DNA of 64,000 nt from Candidatus Goldiibacteriota bacterium (GCA_938034975.1 CALHNI010000031.1:1-64000), one strand, 5' to 3'; positions 38,075 to 48,757 are shown, counted from the stretch's first letter. Program-made: numbers and translations. Notes: generated by a model from the letters alone, not told the origin.

Positions 38075-39037
38075 TTATTTTATTTTTGTGCTATTTTTTA
38101 CCAAATTTTTAGCTGCATCAATTATATGGTTTTCTGAAAGACCATACTTTTCAAATAACTGATCTGGCTCGCCGGATTCAGCAAAAATATCTTTTACTCC
38201 AAGTCTAATCATAAAAACAGGATAATTTTCTGCAAGGACCTCTGCTACTGCACTTCCTAAACCACCTATTATACTATGTTCTTCAATAGTAATTATCCTG
38301 CCTGTCTTTTTTGCTGATTCAATTATGATTTCAGAATCAATTGGTTTAATAACCGGCATATGAATAACATCAGCAAATATACCAATCTGCTTTAATATTT
38401 CATAAGCCTTTAAAACATTAAATAGAGTAACTCCTGTGCTTATTATAGTTATATCCTGACCTTCTTTAATTTTTATTGCTTTTCTAAATTCAAACTTATA
38501 GTTACTATCAAAAACAACAGGCGTATTCATTCTTGCCAGACGGACATAAACTGGTGATTCATAATAGGTTGCAAGAAATTCAATAATTTTTTCGGTTTCA
38601 ACAGAATCTGCAGGAACTATTATTTTCATATTAGGAAGAACACGCATTATTGCCAAATCTTCGCATGCCTGATGTGTTGGACCATCCGGCCCTACTGATA
38701 ATCCGCCATGTGTTACAACAATTTTCACAGGTAAATTTGGATAACATATTGAATTTCTTATCTGTTCCCAGGGTCTGCCTGAACCAAACATTGCAAAAGT
38801 AGATACAAAAACAGACATACCTGATGCTGCAAGCCCTGCTGCTGTGCTCATCATATCCTGCTCAGAAATACCCATATCCAAAAATCTATCCGGATATGCT
38901 TTACCAAATCTTATTGTCTGGGTTGATTTAGCCAGATCAGCATCTAAAACAACTATATTTTTATAAATAGCACCTAAACGGACAAGTGTATCTCCGTATG
39001 TATTGCGCATTGATGTTGTTTTTATTTTGTCTGCCAT
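38075..39037 (-). CDS. Transketolase, C-terminal subunit (split enzyme)
   Basis: About 320 residues from the ATG at 39037, preceded by AGGATGTGCAG and overlapping the upstream stop by 16 bases. It contains the pyrimidine-binding half of a thiamine-diphosphate enzyme. GISEQDMMSTAAGLAASG holds the conserved Glu that activates the cofactor, and SVGPDGPTHQACEDLAIMRVLPNM is a typical transketolase/DXS-like segment. A C-terminal domain (~190-320) completes it. The N-terminal half is encoded by the previous gene, fused to a sugar kinase. Together they should interconvert pentose and hexose/triose phosphates. Confidence 0.92.
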   Translation of the reverse strand: MADKIKTTSMRNTYGDTLVRLGAIYKNIVVLDADLAKSTQTIRFGKAYPDRFLDMGISEQDMMSTAAGLAASGMSVFVSTFAMFGSGRPWEQIRNSICYPNLPVKIVVTHGGLSVGPDGPTHQACEDLAIMRVLPNMKIIVPADSVETEKIIEFLATYYESPVYVRLARMNTPVVFDSNYKFEFRKAIKIKEGQDITIISTGVTLFNVLKAYEILKQIGIFADVIHMPVIKPIDSEIIIESAKKTGRIITIEEHSIIGGLGSAVAEVLAENYPVFMIRLGVKDIFAESGEPDQLFEKYGLSENHIIDAAKNLVKNSTKIK

Positions 39038-40824
39038 TCTGCACATCCTAATTCTTTTAAAGCACGCTGACATTCATCTTCTGTAGGTGCTACTCCATGA
39101 TATTCTACTTTTCTCTCCATAAAAGAAACTCCTTTACCTTTTATTGTTCTTGCTATGATAATCGTCGGTGCATCTTTTACTTTTTTTGCATCTTCTAAAG
39201 CTTCTAAAATTGCTTCATGGTTATGCCCATCAATCTCTATTACATTCCAGTTAAATGCTTTCCATTTCTCAACAACCGGTTCTAATCCTGATTTTACTTC
39301 TCCTATGCTTCCATCTATCTGAAGGCCATTATAATCTAGGATTGCGCATAAATTATTCAATCTCCTTGTTGCAGAAGTCATAGCCGCTTCCCATATCTGG
39401 CCTTCCTGTATTTCACCATCACCGAGCAAAACATATATGCGATAATCCTTTTTGGCAAGTTTTGCTGCAATTGCCATTCCATTTGCAACAGAAAGTCCCT
39501 GGCCTAAAGACCCTGTTGTCATATCAACCCCAGGTGTTTTTCTCATATCAGGATGCCCTGAAAGATCACCACCTAATTTCCTTAATTCCCACAATTTTTC
39601 TTCCGAGAAAAAACCTGCTTCTGCAAGAGCTGCATATAAAGCAGGAGCACCATGCCCCTTTGATAAAATTAATCTGTCTCTGTCTTCCCAGTTTGGATTT
39701 TTAGGGTCAATCCTCATCACTTTAAAATAAAGCACTGTTATAATATCAGCAATTGATAAAGAACCGCCAAGATGACCAGACCCTGCACATCCAAGCATTT
39801 TAATAATACTAACCCTTATTTTATTTGACTTTTGCTCAAATAATTTTATAGTGTCATCATACTTTTTGTAAACTTTACCATGATTATCTTTCTTTTTTTC
39901 ATTGATAAATTTATCAAGTTCTTCCTTTGTTGGTAATCCTTCCTGTGCACCGATTTTCATAGTAACCAACGCTCCTGCAGCATTTCCATAGTCAATGGCA
40001 TCAACAACAAAATTACCTTCTGCAATTTTAACTGCCACAGCACCGACAAAAGCATCTCCACCACCTATTGTATCCACAACCTCAACTCCATATCTATGGA
40101 AAACCGTCGCGCCATGATTATTTACAAGCAAAGTCCCTTCTTTGCCCATTGTTATTATTACATGATTTACACCTGATTTCCTTAATTCCATTGCAGATAA
40201 TGTTCCTGTTTCCATATGCGATATAACCCGATTAGTTAAATAACCGCATTCTCTCTCATTTGTAATAACTATATCCAAACCCTGTAAAACTTCTTTTATT
40301 TCTTCCCTGTTTTTTGTCCCTGCCGCACCTATGTTTAATATTGTCTTGATATTATATTTTCTTGCAATTTCCAAAACTTTTTTTACTGTTTTTATTGGTA
40401 TTTCAGTTGAAACAACAACTACTTTTGATTTTTTTATAACTTCTTCTGCTCTCTCAACTTCATTTTCTGTTAAAGCATCATTTGCACCTGTATAAAGCGT
40501 TACTTTGTTTCCTCTATTACCTGTGGTATTTATTAATGCAACTCCAGTTTGCAAACTTTCATCTGTAATAAAATAATCAAGATTTACATTAGGATGTTTT
40601 AAATTTTTCATAACAACATCCGGTATTAAATCTCTCCCCTTTTTGCCTATAAAAAAAACTTTTTTGCCCAAACGTGCAATTGCGACTGCCTGATTTGCAC
40701 CCTTACCTCCTGGTAAATAATAAATATTATCCCCTGCTATTGTTTCCCCACGCTCAGGCATTCTTTCTGTTTTAACTATAATATCAAGGTTAATACTTCC
40801 TATTACTGTTATTATATCTTCCAA
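39022..40824 (-). CDS. Fusion: PfkB/ribokinase-family sugar kinase + transketolase N-terminal subunit
   Basis: This is one uninterrupted 600-residue frame. Residues 1-~312 are a PfkB-family kinase most like ribokinase: VIGSINLDIIVKTERMPERGETI, substrate loop GGKGANQAVAIARLG and the catalytic anion hole DTIGGGDAF (base Asp257). After a Lys-rich linker, residues ~325-600 are the transketolase N half. This shows GSGHLGG (His351), SKGHGAPALYAAL and the diphosphate-binding GDGEIQEG (468-475). The C half overlaps downstream. A single protein could phosphorylate a pentose and feed it to the transketolase. Split transketolases are common, but this kinase fusion is not one I recognise. Confidence 0.9.
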   Translation of the reverse strand: MEDIITVIGSINLDIIVKTERMPERGETIAGDNIYYLPGGKGANQAVAIARLGKKVFFIGKKGRDLIPDVVMKNLKHPNVNLDYFITDESLQTGVALINTTGNRGNKVTLYTGANDALTENEVERAEEVIKKSKVVVVSTEIPIKTVKKVLEIARKYNIKTILNIGAAGTKNREEIKEVLQGLDIVITNERECGYLTNRVISHMETGTLSAMELRKSGVNHVIITMGKEGTLLVNNHGATVFHRYGVEVVDTIGGGDAFVGAVAVKIAEGNFVVDAIDYGNAAGALVTMKIGAQEGLPTKEELDKFINEKKKDNHGKVYKKYDDTIKLFEQKSNKIRVSIIKMLGCAGSGHLGGSLSIADIITVLYFKVMRIDPKNPNWEDRDRLILSKGHGAPALYAALAEAGFFSEEKLWELRKLGGDLSGHPDMRKTPGVDMTTGSLGQGLSVANGMAIAAKLAKKDYRIYVLLGDGEIQEGQIWEAAMTSATRRLNNLCAILDYNGLQIDGSIGEVKSGLEPVVEKWKAFNWNVIEIDGHNHEAILEALEDAKKVKDAPTIIIARTIKGKGVSFMERKVEYHGVAPTEDECQRALKELGCAEWQTK

Positions 40825-40881
40825 TTTAATTTTCCTTTCTTTTAAATTTGGATTATTAAGATTTTATATTATACAGATATT

Positions 40882-43386
40882 TTAAATTTTTTCTATAATT
40901 TTTTTCAGATATTTTTTATATTTTTCAACAATGGACTTTGCAGCAGGTTTTGTTTTTGCCTCTGCATATATATGAAAATAAGGTTTATCATTATCAGGTA
41001 GAATTAATATTCTGTTGTCATTTTCAATAAGTTCAATTCCTTCTATGGGTTTAGTATTTTCTTTCATAAGATTAACCAGTTCTTTCATAACTGCGCCTCT
41101 TTTATCCCATGGAACAGGAACATTTTCAAGGATTTTATTATATTCAGGAATTTCATCAACCAATGTAGATAAAGGTGAACCATAAACAGCAAGATATTCA
41201 AGCGCTTTTATAGTTGCCATCATACCATCAAAAGCAGGTAAAAACTCAGAAAAAATATAACCTCCTTTTTCCTCTGCCACAAAATCTGCTTTTTTTTCAT
41301 TTGCCACAGTCATCATTGCCCTGTATGTTGTTCCAACTCTTATTAAACTTCCGCCATTTTTATTTACTATTTCTTCTAAACACCGCGTCACTGTAACAGG
41401 AACCGCAACTGTTCCTGATTTTCTGGCATTTAAAAAAAGACGTGTCATTACTATTAATCCATCATCACCAGAAAGGATGCGCCCTTTATCATCAACAAGA
41501 AAAATCTTCTGTCCGCCGGAATCTATCATAACTCCTATGTCTGCCTTTAAAGTTTTTACTGTATCGGCTAGGGTATCAAGATCTTCTTCAAATTTTGCTT
41601 GCGAACGGGTTAATTTATTTTCATCATTATAGGCATTTAATGCTATTACTTCACAGTCAAGTTCTCCTAATATAGCCGGAAAAATATTTAATGTTGTACC
41701 ATGGGTATAGTCAATTACAACTTTGAACTTCCTCCTTTTTATCACATCTTTATCAAAAGCCATTTTTAAACTTTCTATATAATATTCAAGTGCCCTGGGC
41801 GGATATGTTATTATACCAACTTTGTCATCATCAACACGTCTGTATTCTTCCCTGAAAAAAGATGATTCAATTGTTTTTTCCTGAGATAATGAAATATCAA
41901 GTCCCTGATTATCAAAAAATTTTATGTCAATCATTTTTTCATCATAAGGGGATTTTCTTATATGTAAACCACCTGCTATATTTAATGATTTCGCAACCAT
42001 TTTACTTACAGGTAATGGATTTATTCTAAAATCAAAAATATTAACCCCAGCAGATAAAATGCCTGACATTATGCTTCTTTCAATCATAAGTGAACTTCTA
42101 TGATAATCCCTGCTTATTAAAATATAACTTCCCTTGGGCAATGTAGAAGCATAAGCCGATCCAATCTTTGCTCCTATTTCAGGGGTTAATTCTGTGTTTA
42201 TCATTGCTGTAATACCATAAGCATCAAATAATCTATTGCTCCAGCGCTCACCCCAGACAAGCGAAGAAGATAAAATTGAATTATCTTCAACTTTTTTACC
42301 TGGCCAGAGTTTTACTTCCGGTTTTATTATAGTTTCTTTACCTATTATACAGTTATCGGAAATAACCGCTCCCACACCAATATATGCTCTGTCTTTAATA
42401 AGATTATTGTTTCCTATAACAACTTCTTTTATATCAACTTCGTTATTTATTCTATTATTATTCCATATAACCGACCTTATTAACTTGCTGTTTTTCCCAA
42501 TTACATTATTATCACCAATAACAGAATTTGAAATTTCAGCATTTTCCTCTATAACACAATTATTTCCTATTACAACCGAATCTTTTAATTTAGCCTTGGG
42601 ATCAATTTTTACATTTTTCCCTATCCAGACATCGCTTCCTATTCTCCCTTTTCTTTCTCCTCTTATATCGCATTCTATATCTCCGTTTAAAATCTGTTCA
42701 TGAACATATTTATATTCAGCAAGTGTTCCTATATCTATCCAATAGCCATCACATATCACGCCATAAAGTGCTTCTTTTTTTTCCAAAAGCAAAGGGAAAA
42801 GATTTTTACTAAAATCCATGTTTGTATTTTCCGGAATATAATTTAATATTTCCGGATTTAAAATATATATTCCTGTATTTATTGTATCACTGAAAACTTC
42901 CCCCCAGGATGGTTTTTCCAAAAATTTTTTTATTTTCCCGTCTTTTTCTGTAATAACAATACCATATCTTAAAGGATCAGAAACTTTTGTTAGCACAATA
43001 GTAGCAAGTGATTGCTTTTCATTATGAAAATTTATTGTTTCTGTCAGATTAAAATTGGTCAGAACATCACCGCTTATAATCAGAATTTTTTCATTTCCAA
43101 TTTTTTCTTTTGCAAGAGTTAAGCAACCTGCTGTCCCTAAATCTTTTTCTGCAATAATATAATCAATTTTAACATCCCAGTTTTTACCATCCTTAAAATA
43201 ATTCATAATAATTTCCGGCTGAAAAAAAAGCATCATAGTAATATCTGTTAAATTGTTTTTCTTTAATAGATTTATTATATGCTCAAGCATAGGCGTATTC
43301 ATAACAGGAGCCATTGGTTTTGGAATATTAACTGTAAGCGGACGTAATCTTGTCCCGAAGCCACCTGCCAACACTATAGTTTTCAC
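40882..43386 (-). CDS. NDP-sugar pyrophosphorylase with left-handed beta helix and degenerate phosphomannomutase domain
   Basis: 834 residues. The start is GTG at 43386, because GGAGG lies six bases before it; the track ATG lies upstream of that ribosome-binding site. Residues ~1-235 are a nucleotidyltransferase (VKTIVLAGGFGTRLRPLTVNIPKPM). Residues ~245-375 are hexapeptide repeats (VIGNNCVIEENAEISNSVIGDNN). Residues ~385-834 resemble a phosphohexomutase. The mutase active sites are lost: the TASHNP-type serine loop reads HIRKSPYDEKM and the DxDxDR metal loop reads IDSGGQKIFLVD. The family is usually annotated as mannose-1-phosphate guanylyltransferase, which would supply GDP-mannose for the gmd pathway at 56-59 kb. 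Glucose-1-phosphate remains an alternative substrate. Confidence 0.85.
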   Translation of the reverse strand: MKTIVLAGGFGTRLRPLTVNIPKPMAPVMNTPMLEHIINLLKKNNLTDITMMLFFQPEIIMNYFKDGKNWDVKIDYIIAEKDLGTAGCLTLAKEKIGNEKILIISGDVLTNFNLTETINFHNEKQSLATIVLTKVSDPLRYGIVITEKDGKIKKFLEKPSWGEVFSDTINTGIYILNPEILNYIPENTNMDFSKNLFPLLLEKKEALYGVICDGYWIDIGTLAEYKYVHEQILNGDIECDIRGERKGRIGSDVWIGKNVKIDPKAKLKDSVVIGNNCVIEENAEISNSVIGDNNVIGKNSKLIRSVIWNNNRINNEVDIKEVVIGNNNLIKDRAYIGVGAVISDNCIIGKETIIKPEVKLWPGKKVEDNSILSSSLVWGERWSNRLFDAYGITAMINTELTPEIGAKIGSAYASTLPKGSYILISRDYHRSSLMIERSIMSGILSAGVNIFDFRINPLPVSKMVAKSLNIAGGLHIRKSPYDEKMIDIKFFDNQGLDISLSQEKTIESSFFREEYRRVDDDKVGIITYPPRALEYYIESLKMAFDKDVIKRRKFKVVIDYTHGTTLNIFPAILGELDCEVIALNAYNDENKLTRSQAKFEEDLDTLADTVKTLKADIGVMIDSGGQKIFLVDDKGRILSGDDGLIVMTRLFLNARKSGTVAVPVTVTRCLEEIVNKNGGSLIRVGTTYRAMMTVANEKKADFVAEEKGGYIFSEFLPAFDGMMATIKALEYLAVYGSPLSTLVDEIPEYNKILENVPVPWDKRGAVMKELVNLMKENTKPIEGIELIENDNRILILPDNDKPYFHIYAEAKTKPAAKSIVEKYKKYLKKIIEKI

Positions 43387-43428
43387 GTTTTTCCTCCAAA
43401 AAATCAAATAATTTTTTAATCAGATTAG

Positions 43429-43457
43429 ATTATAATATAACACTTTTTTTATGTCAA
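43429..43457 (-). promoter_or_regulatory. Perfect sigma70 promoter TTGACA-N17-TATAAT
   Basis: Both hexamers and the spacer are ideal on the minus strand. It should drive the long run from the pyrophosphorylase gene toward secDF. A fragment of the dispersed hairpin element begins 13 bases upstream of the -35. Confidence 0.85.
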
Positions 43458-43470
43458 ATAATAATAACCC

Positions 43471-43500
43471 CCGAAAAATGCATAAATAAAAATGTTTTCT
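43471..43500 (+). repeat. Degraded left-hairpin fragment of the dispersed element (R8)
   Basis: ccgaaaaatgcataaataaaaatgtttt aligns to the family left hairpin ccgtaaaaacgcattagaaaatgcgtttt with small changes. It runs up to the clpB stop and has lost the rest of the element. Confidence 0.45.
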
Positions 43501-43507
43501 TTAAATT

Positions 43508-46093
43508 TTATTTAATTCGTGAAACCAAATACCCGTCTTTTTCATCAATTTCAATTGTGTTTCCTTCTTTTAATTTCCCTGAAATAATATACTGTGCCAG
43601 GCTATTTTCTATATTTTTTTGTATTACACGTTTTAAAGGTCTTGCTCCATATTTTTCATCATACCCTTCTTTTGCAAGATATTCTTTTGCTTTTTGGGTA
43701 ATTTTGATTTTTATATTTTTTTCTTCTAACCTTTTTAATAATTTCTCCATCTGAATATCAACAATTTTTAAAATTACATCTTTTCCCAATTTATTAAATA
43801 TAATAATTTCATCTATTCTATTTAAAAATTCCGGTTTAAAATATCTTCTCAATTCTTTCTGTATATCTTCTTTTAAATCAACATTTTCTGTCTTCAATTC
43901 CATTATTATATCTGTTGCTATATTTGAAGTCATGATAATTACTGTGTTTTTAAAATCAATTGTCCTGCCCTGTCCATCTGTTAACCTTCCTTCATCTAAA
44001 ACCTGAAGTAAAATATTGAATATATCAGGATGTGCTTTTTCAATTTCGTCAAGCAAAATAACTGAATAAGGTCTTCTTCTTACTTTTTCGGTTAATTGTC
44101 CGCCTTCTTCATAACCTACATAACCGGGTGGTGCTCCAATTAATTTTGCAACCTCATGCTTTTCCATATATTCAGACATATCAAGCCGTATTATGGAATT
44201 TTCATCATTGAATAAAAATTCAGCCAAGGCTTTTGCAAGTTCGGTTTTTCCAACTCCTGTTGGACCTAAAAATAAAAAACTTCCCAGGGGTTTTGTTGAT
44301 TCTGATATACCTGCACGCGAACGTATAATTGCATCAGCAACTGTTTCTACTGCGTAGTCCTGCCCTACTACTCTTTTTTTAAGTATATCCTTTATATGTA
44401 AAAATTTCTCAGTTTCTGTTTCCATCATTTTACTAACAGGAATTCCGGTCCATTTAGAGACAGTTTTGGCAACATCCTCTTCATCAACTTCTTCTTTTAA
44501 AATTGTTCCATCCTTTGTTATCTCTTCTAACTTTTTTTCTAACTCTTCTAATTTTTTCTTAAGTTCAACCAATTCTCCATATCTTATTCTTGCAACTTTT
44601 TCATAATTTCCTGCAATTTCATTTTGTTCTTCTTCTATTTTCTTTCTGTCAATCTCACTTTTTACATTTCGTATCTGCTGAATTATGTCTTTTTCCATAT
44701 ACCATTTTTCTTTTAATTTTCTTTCTTCTTTTTCTAATTCTTCTATCTGTTTGTTAATATCGCTTAATTTCTTTCGTGTATTTTCATCCTGTTCTTCTTT
44801 TTTTACTGCTTCTCTTTCTATTTCCAGCCTTCTTTTTTTTCTTTCTATTTCATCTATTTCTACTGGCATACTTTCAATTTCCATCTTTATCTGAGATGCG
44901 GTTTCATCTATTAAATCAATTGCTTTATCAGGCAAAAATCTGCCTTGTATGTATTTATCAGAAAGAACAGCAGCAGTAACTAATGCAGAATCTTTTATTC
45001 TGACTCCATGATGAACCTCATATTTTTCTTTAAGCCCGCGCAATATTGAAATTGTATCTTCTACAGATGGTTCTAAAACCAAAATTGGCTGAAACCTTCT
45101 TTCCAAAGCAGGATCTTTTTCTATGTATTGTCTGTATTCTTTTAAAGTTGTTGCGCCTATAGCCCTTAACTCACCCCTTGCAAGTGCTGGTTTTAAAATA
45201 TTAGCCGCATCCATTGAGCCTTCGGCCCTGCCAGCACCAACAAGATTGTGAAGTTCATCAATAAAAAGTATTATTTTCCCTTCCGAAGATATTACTTCTT
45301 TTATAACCGCCTTTAACCTGTCTTCAAACTCGCCACGGAATTTAGTTCCTGCAACCAATGATGCTATATCCAAAGCAACTACTTTTTTATTTTTAAGATT
45401 TTCAGGCACATCTCCTTTAAAAATTCTTATCGCCACACCTTCGGCAATTGCTGTTTTACCAACACCTGCTTCTCCAATTAAAACCGGATTATTTTTGGTC
45501 CTGCGGCATAAAACCTGCATTACTCTCCTTATTTCTGAATCCCTGCCAATTACCGGATCTATTTTCCCTGTTGCTGCTTTTTCTACAAGATCTATACCAT
45601 ATTTTGAAAGAGCATTATACTTGTCTTCTGGATTCTGATCAGTGATCCTGTGGCCGCCTCGTAATTCCCGCATGGCATTTAAAATTTTTTGATTATCTAT
45701 GCTATATTTTAAAAGCAATTTACCGGTATCGGTTTCTTTCATTTCAGCTATTGCCAGTAAAAAATGTTCAGTATTTATAAAATCATCTTTTAACTCATTT
45801 GCTTTTTTAAAAGCTATAGTAAAAAGTTCTTTTGTCTCTTTTGAAATATAAATCTCTGAAACGCCGCTCACTTTGGGTAATTTATCAATTAATTCTTCTA
45901 TGTCTTTTTTTAATCCATTAACATTTATTCCTATTTTCTTTAAAATAGAATTTATAATACCCTCGTTATCATTAAGCATGGCATATAATATATGTTCTGG
46001 CATAATCTGCTGATTGCCATTTTCACCAGCAATATTATAAGCTTGTCTCATTGTATCCTGTGCTTTTATTGTAAATTTTTCAAAATTTATCAT
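43508..46093 (-). CDS. clpB: ClpB disaggregase (Hsp100)
   Basis: 861 residues with the standard layout. The N-domain ([19 protein letters not shown] ~1-145) precedes the first AAA+ domain (Walker [14 protein letters not shown]; Walker [20 protein letters not shown]). A long coiled-coil middle domain follows (~395-520), then the second AAA+ domain ([29 protein letters not shown]). There is no ClpP-binding IGF loop in the usual position, consistent with ClpB rather than ClpA/C. It refolds aggregates together with DnaK/DnaJ. It is transcribed divergently from the plus-strand glycosyltransferase. Confidence 0.97.
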   Translation of the reverse strand: MINFEKFTIKAQDTMRQAYNIAGENGNQQIMPEHILYAMLNDNEGIINSILKKIGINVNGLKKDIEELIDKLPKVSGVSEIYISKETKELFTIAFKKANELKDDFINTEHFLLAIAEMKETDTGKLLLKYSIDNQKILNAMRELRGGHRITDQNPEDKYNALSKYGIDLVEKAATGKIDPVIGRDSEIRRVMQVLCRRTKNNPVLIGEAGVGKTAIAEGVAIRIFKGDVPENLKNKKVVALDIASLVAGTKFRGEFEDRLKAVIKEVISSEGKIILFIDELHNLVGAGRAEGSMDAANILKPALARGELRAIGATTLKEYRQYIEKDPALERRFQPILVLEPSVEDTISILRGLKEKYEVHHGVRIKDSALVTAAVLSDKYIQGRFLPDKAIDLIDETASQIKMEIESMPVEIDEIERKKRRLEIEREAVKKEEQDENTRKKLSDINKQIEELEKEERKLKEKWYMEKDIIQQIRNVKSEIDRKKIEEEQNEIAGNYEKVARIRYGELVELKKKLEELEKKLEEITKDGTILKEEVDEEDVAKTVSKWTGIPVSKMMETETEKFLHIKDILKKRVVGQDYAVETVADAIIRSRAGISESTKPLGSFLFLGPTGVGKTELAKALAEFLFNDENSIIRLDMSEYMEKHEVAKLIGAPPGYVGYEEGGQLTEKVRRRPYSVILLDEIEKAHPDIFNILLQVLDEGRLTDGQGRTIDFKNTVIIMTSNIATDIIMELKTENVDLKEDIQKELRRYFKPEFLNRIDEIIIFNKLGKDVILKIVDIQMEKLLKRLEEKNIKIKITQKAKEYLAKEGYDEKYGARPLKRVIQKNIENSLAQYIISGKLKEGNTIEIDEKDGYLVSRIK

Positions 46094-46193
46094 TTTTCTT
46101 CCTCCTCTTTAATAAAATAATCCAGTCATTAATTTTTATTTTACTTTTTTTATTAAATTTTTCAAGAATTTTTAATTTGCTTTTAATTCCAAC

Positions 46194-46222
46194 TTGACAT
46201 CAAACACAAAAAAAGCAATAAT
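46194..46222 (+). promoter_or_regulatory. Promoter TTGACA-N17-AATAAT giving a leaderless transcript
   Basis: A perfect -35 (46194-46199) and a 5/6 -10 (46217-46222) have an ideal spacer. The -10 ends six bases before the ATG at 46229 and no Shine-Dalgarno sequence exists, so the transcript should start at the start codon. Confidence 0.75.
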
Positions 46223-46228
46223 TTTTAT

Positions 46229-47398
46229 ATGAAACAAAAAGAAAAAAAAATTATTTTCATAGCAAATGGATTTGGTTTATCACCTGTTTTAAGCGGTGGA
46301 GAAGTAAGATTATTTAATTTATTAAAATATATAAAAAATTATTTTATTCCGGTATTAATTACAACATCAGGCGGGACAACCGCAATAAAAAATTATTTAA
46401 AAACAGTTAATTTTGATATTAAAACTGTTAAATGTTCTTTTATTTTAAAAAAAGAATTTTTTTCTATTCAACGACTTACTGGTTATTTTATATCTGCATT
46501 TCATACTTTTTTATTGTTAAGAAAAATAAATTTTAATGCCATATATACCAGTTCTGATGCCATATGTGATATTTTACCTGCTTTTTTTATTAAGATTTTT
46601 AAAAATAAAAAATGGTTTGTAATGTTACATCACAAATATTTATCACCATTTAAAAGACCGGGTAATTTTTTTAAAAATCTTTTTCTTTTTTTCTTACAAA
46701 ATTTTTCTTTTACTTTAATTGCAAAAAAATCTGATTTTGTTTTTATTTTAGATACAGAAGAAGGCGAACAAATCAAAAAAACTTTAATAAAAAAAGGATT
46801 TAATGGTGAATTTTTTAAAACAAGAAATGGTATTGATATAGATAATAATATCTTGCAAAAAAAATTCAAAAAAGAAAAAAATATGGCTTTATATGTTGGT
46901 GGTTTAAGGCCAGGAAAAGGGCTTTACGATATTATTCCGGTATGGGAAAAAGTTATAGATAAAAATGAAGATCTTAAATTATATATTATTGGTATGGGTT
47001 CTGAAAAATCAATGAAATATTTAAAAAATGAAATAAAAAAGAAAAATTTAACCCAAAATATTTATATGATGGGTTTTATCCCTGATAGTAAATTAAAAAA
47101 ATTTTATGAAAAATCCCTTGTTTTCTTTCTTCCGTCTCATGAAGAAGGATGGGGTATTTCAATCCTTGAAGCTTTAAAATATAAATGCATTCCTGTTGTC
47201 TATGATTTACCCGCATTTAAAATTTTTAAGAATCATATTATCTCGGTTCCATGTTTTGATGTGAAAATTTTTTCTGAAAAAATACTAAATATATTTTCAG
47301 GAAAGTTAAAATTTAAGATTAAAAATAATTTTTTAAATTCCTTTGCCTGGGATAAAATTATGAAAAAAGATATAAATATTTTAAAAAATAATTTTTAA
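46229..47398 (+). CDS. GT4-family glycosyltransferase (GT-B fold)
   Basis: 389 residues and the only clear plus-strand gene. The N-terminal domain opens IIFIANGFGLSPVLSGGEVRLFNLLKYI. The C-terminal domain has the family features MALYVGGLRPGKGLYDIIPVWEKV and the EX7E-type donor motif SHEEGWGISILEALKYK. It probably adds a sugar from a nucleotide donor in surface-glycan assembly. The gene is extremely AT-rich, lies divergently from clpB, and ends four bases from the convergent PorV-FN3 gene, leaving no room for a normal terminator. Acceptor and donor are unknown. Confidence 0.9.
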   Translation: MKQKEKKIIFIANGFGLSPVLSGGEVRLFNLLKYIKNYFIPVLITTSGGTTAIKNYLKTVNFDIKTVKCSFILKKEFFSIQRLTGYFISAFHTFLLLRKINFNAIYTSSDAICDILPAFFIKIFKNKKWFVMLHHKYLSPFKRPGNFFKNLFLFFLQNFSFTLIAKKSDFVFILDTEEGEQIKKTLIKKGFNGEFFKTRNGIDIDNNILQKKFKKEKNMALYVGGLRPGKGLYDIIPVWEKVIDKNEDLKLYIIGMGSEKSMKYLKNEIKKKNLTQNIYMMGFIPDSKLKKFYEKSLVFFLPSHEEGWGISILEALKYKCIPVVYDLPAFKIFKNHIISVPCFDVKIFSEKILNIFSGKLKFKIKNNFLNSFAWDKIMKKDINILKNNF

Positions 47399-47402
47399 TT
47401 TT

Positions 47403-48746
47403 TTATCTCGGCACAGCTGATACTTCGCTTGAATATTTACTTTCCCTTCCGCTTTTATCAACTGCTGTTACCACAAAATAGCACCTTAAGCCACTTTTTA
47501 AAGGTCCAACAATTAAATAATAATTTGTTATTGGGTTTTTATTTAATTTATGATATTTTCCACCTGGTTTATAACTTAAATAAACATTATATCCCTGCAA
47601 TTTATCCTTTGTTTTTTCATCAACACTCCAACTAACTACTATTTTTTTTGTCTGCGGTGTTAATTTAACAACTTTTGGCGGGTTTACCGGTTGTGGGGTT
47701 GGTGTTGGAGTTGGTTCTCCCACGGATATTGTAAGTCCCATCCTATGCGAATTACCTAAAATTCCATATGGTATATACGCATAATCAATTGCTGCATCAA
47801 CACCTTCAAAATTTTTTCTGATACCACCGCCAACTGATAGCCCTGCTAATGCTCCCAAATCACTTATGAATTGTGCATTTCCATTAAATCTGTATCCAGT
47901 CCTTATTGAAAAATTAAAATCTGAAATATTAACTGTATAATCAATTCCTAAATGTAGTTTAAATGGCATATTTGCAGGAACAATTGGTAAAATCCCATCC
48001 AGTCCAAATGTAAAATTATCCTTTGGATCAAGTTCAGAAGTAAATAATTTTTTTAATTTATAACTTATTCCAAATTTTAGATTTAAAGGTAATGGTGCTC
48101 CATTCAACTGCATATATGAAATATTCTGAAAAACAACTCCTATGTCAAATCCTTCTAAAAATGTTTTTGCTAAAATCCCTATATCTGCTGCTGGTATCCA
48201 GCCCTCTTCAACTGCTATTTTTTGATTTATCATTTTTATAGTTGCACCTACTGAAAACATCTTTGCTGCCTGCCAGCTATATGATAAACCAACTAATGTC
48301 CCACCAGCACCATATACTTCTTCTCCCCTGTCTGTTTTGTAATTTTCAGAGTAAATATATGTTCCGCCAACATATTCTTCTTTTGTTTGCACAATATCCT
48401 GCACCCTTACTAACATTGCTGTAATTCCTATTGTCCCCCATATATCAATACCTAATTGCTCTGCTGGTTCTGCAAAAGCAAGATATTCATAAGATGTTTC
48501 TCCAAGCGCTGAATGATGCATAAAAGTAAATTGGGGATTAACAACCCTTACCAATGCTCCTGGATTCCACCATGCAGCATCTACATTATCAACAACAGCA
48601 GTATATGCTTCTCCCATTGCACATGGTTTTGCACTAACCCCTAAGTTAAGATATGGTGCTGCTGTTACTCCACCATATTCTGCTGAATATATAGAAATAT
48701 TAATAAATGAGAATATATAAATATATATAAATATCTTTTTATACAT
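47403..48746 (-). CDS. PorV/PorQ-family outer-membrane protein with C-terminal fibronectin type III domain
   Basis: 447 residues from the ATG at 48746, preceded by AAAGGAGCAATT and giving a signal peptide at once (MYKKIFIYIYIFSFINISIYS). The barrel part shows the family opening YLNLGVSAKPCAMGEAYTAVVDNVDAAWWNPGAL and strands ending YIPYGILGNSHRMGLTISVG (~350). A Pro/Thr-rich joint leads to an FN3 domain (~365-447; KVVKLTPQTKKIVVSWSVDE ... SGLRCYFVVTAVDKSGRES). It forms a unit with the secreted FlgD-type gene upstream, whose end it overlaps closely (11-base gap). Confidence 0.8.
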   Translation of the reverse strand: MYKKIFIYIYIFSFINISIYSAEYGGVTAAPYLNLGVSAKPCAMGEAYTAVVDNVDAAWWNPGALVRVVNPQFTFMHHSALGETSYEYLAFAEPAEQLGIDIWGTIGITAMLVRVQDIVQTKEEYVGGTYIYSENYKTDRGEEVYGAGGTLVGLSYSWQAAKMFSVGATIKMINQKIAVEEGWIPAADIGILAKTFLEGFDIGVVFQNISYMQLNGAPLPLNLKFGISYKLKKLFTSELDPKDNFTFGLDGILPIVPANMPFKLHLGIDYTVNISDFNFSIRTGYRFNGNAQFISDLGALAGLSVGGGIRKNFEGVDAAIDYAYIPYGILGNSHRMGLTISVGEPTPTPTPQPVNPPKVVKLTPQTKKIVVSWSVDEKTKDKLQGYNVYLSYKPGGKYHKLNKNPITNYYLIVGPLKSGLRCYFVVTAVDKSGRESKYSSEVSAVPR

Positions 48747-48757
48747 AATTGCTCCTT

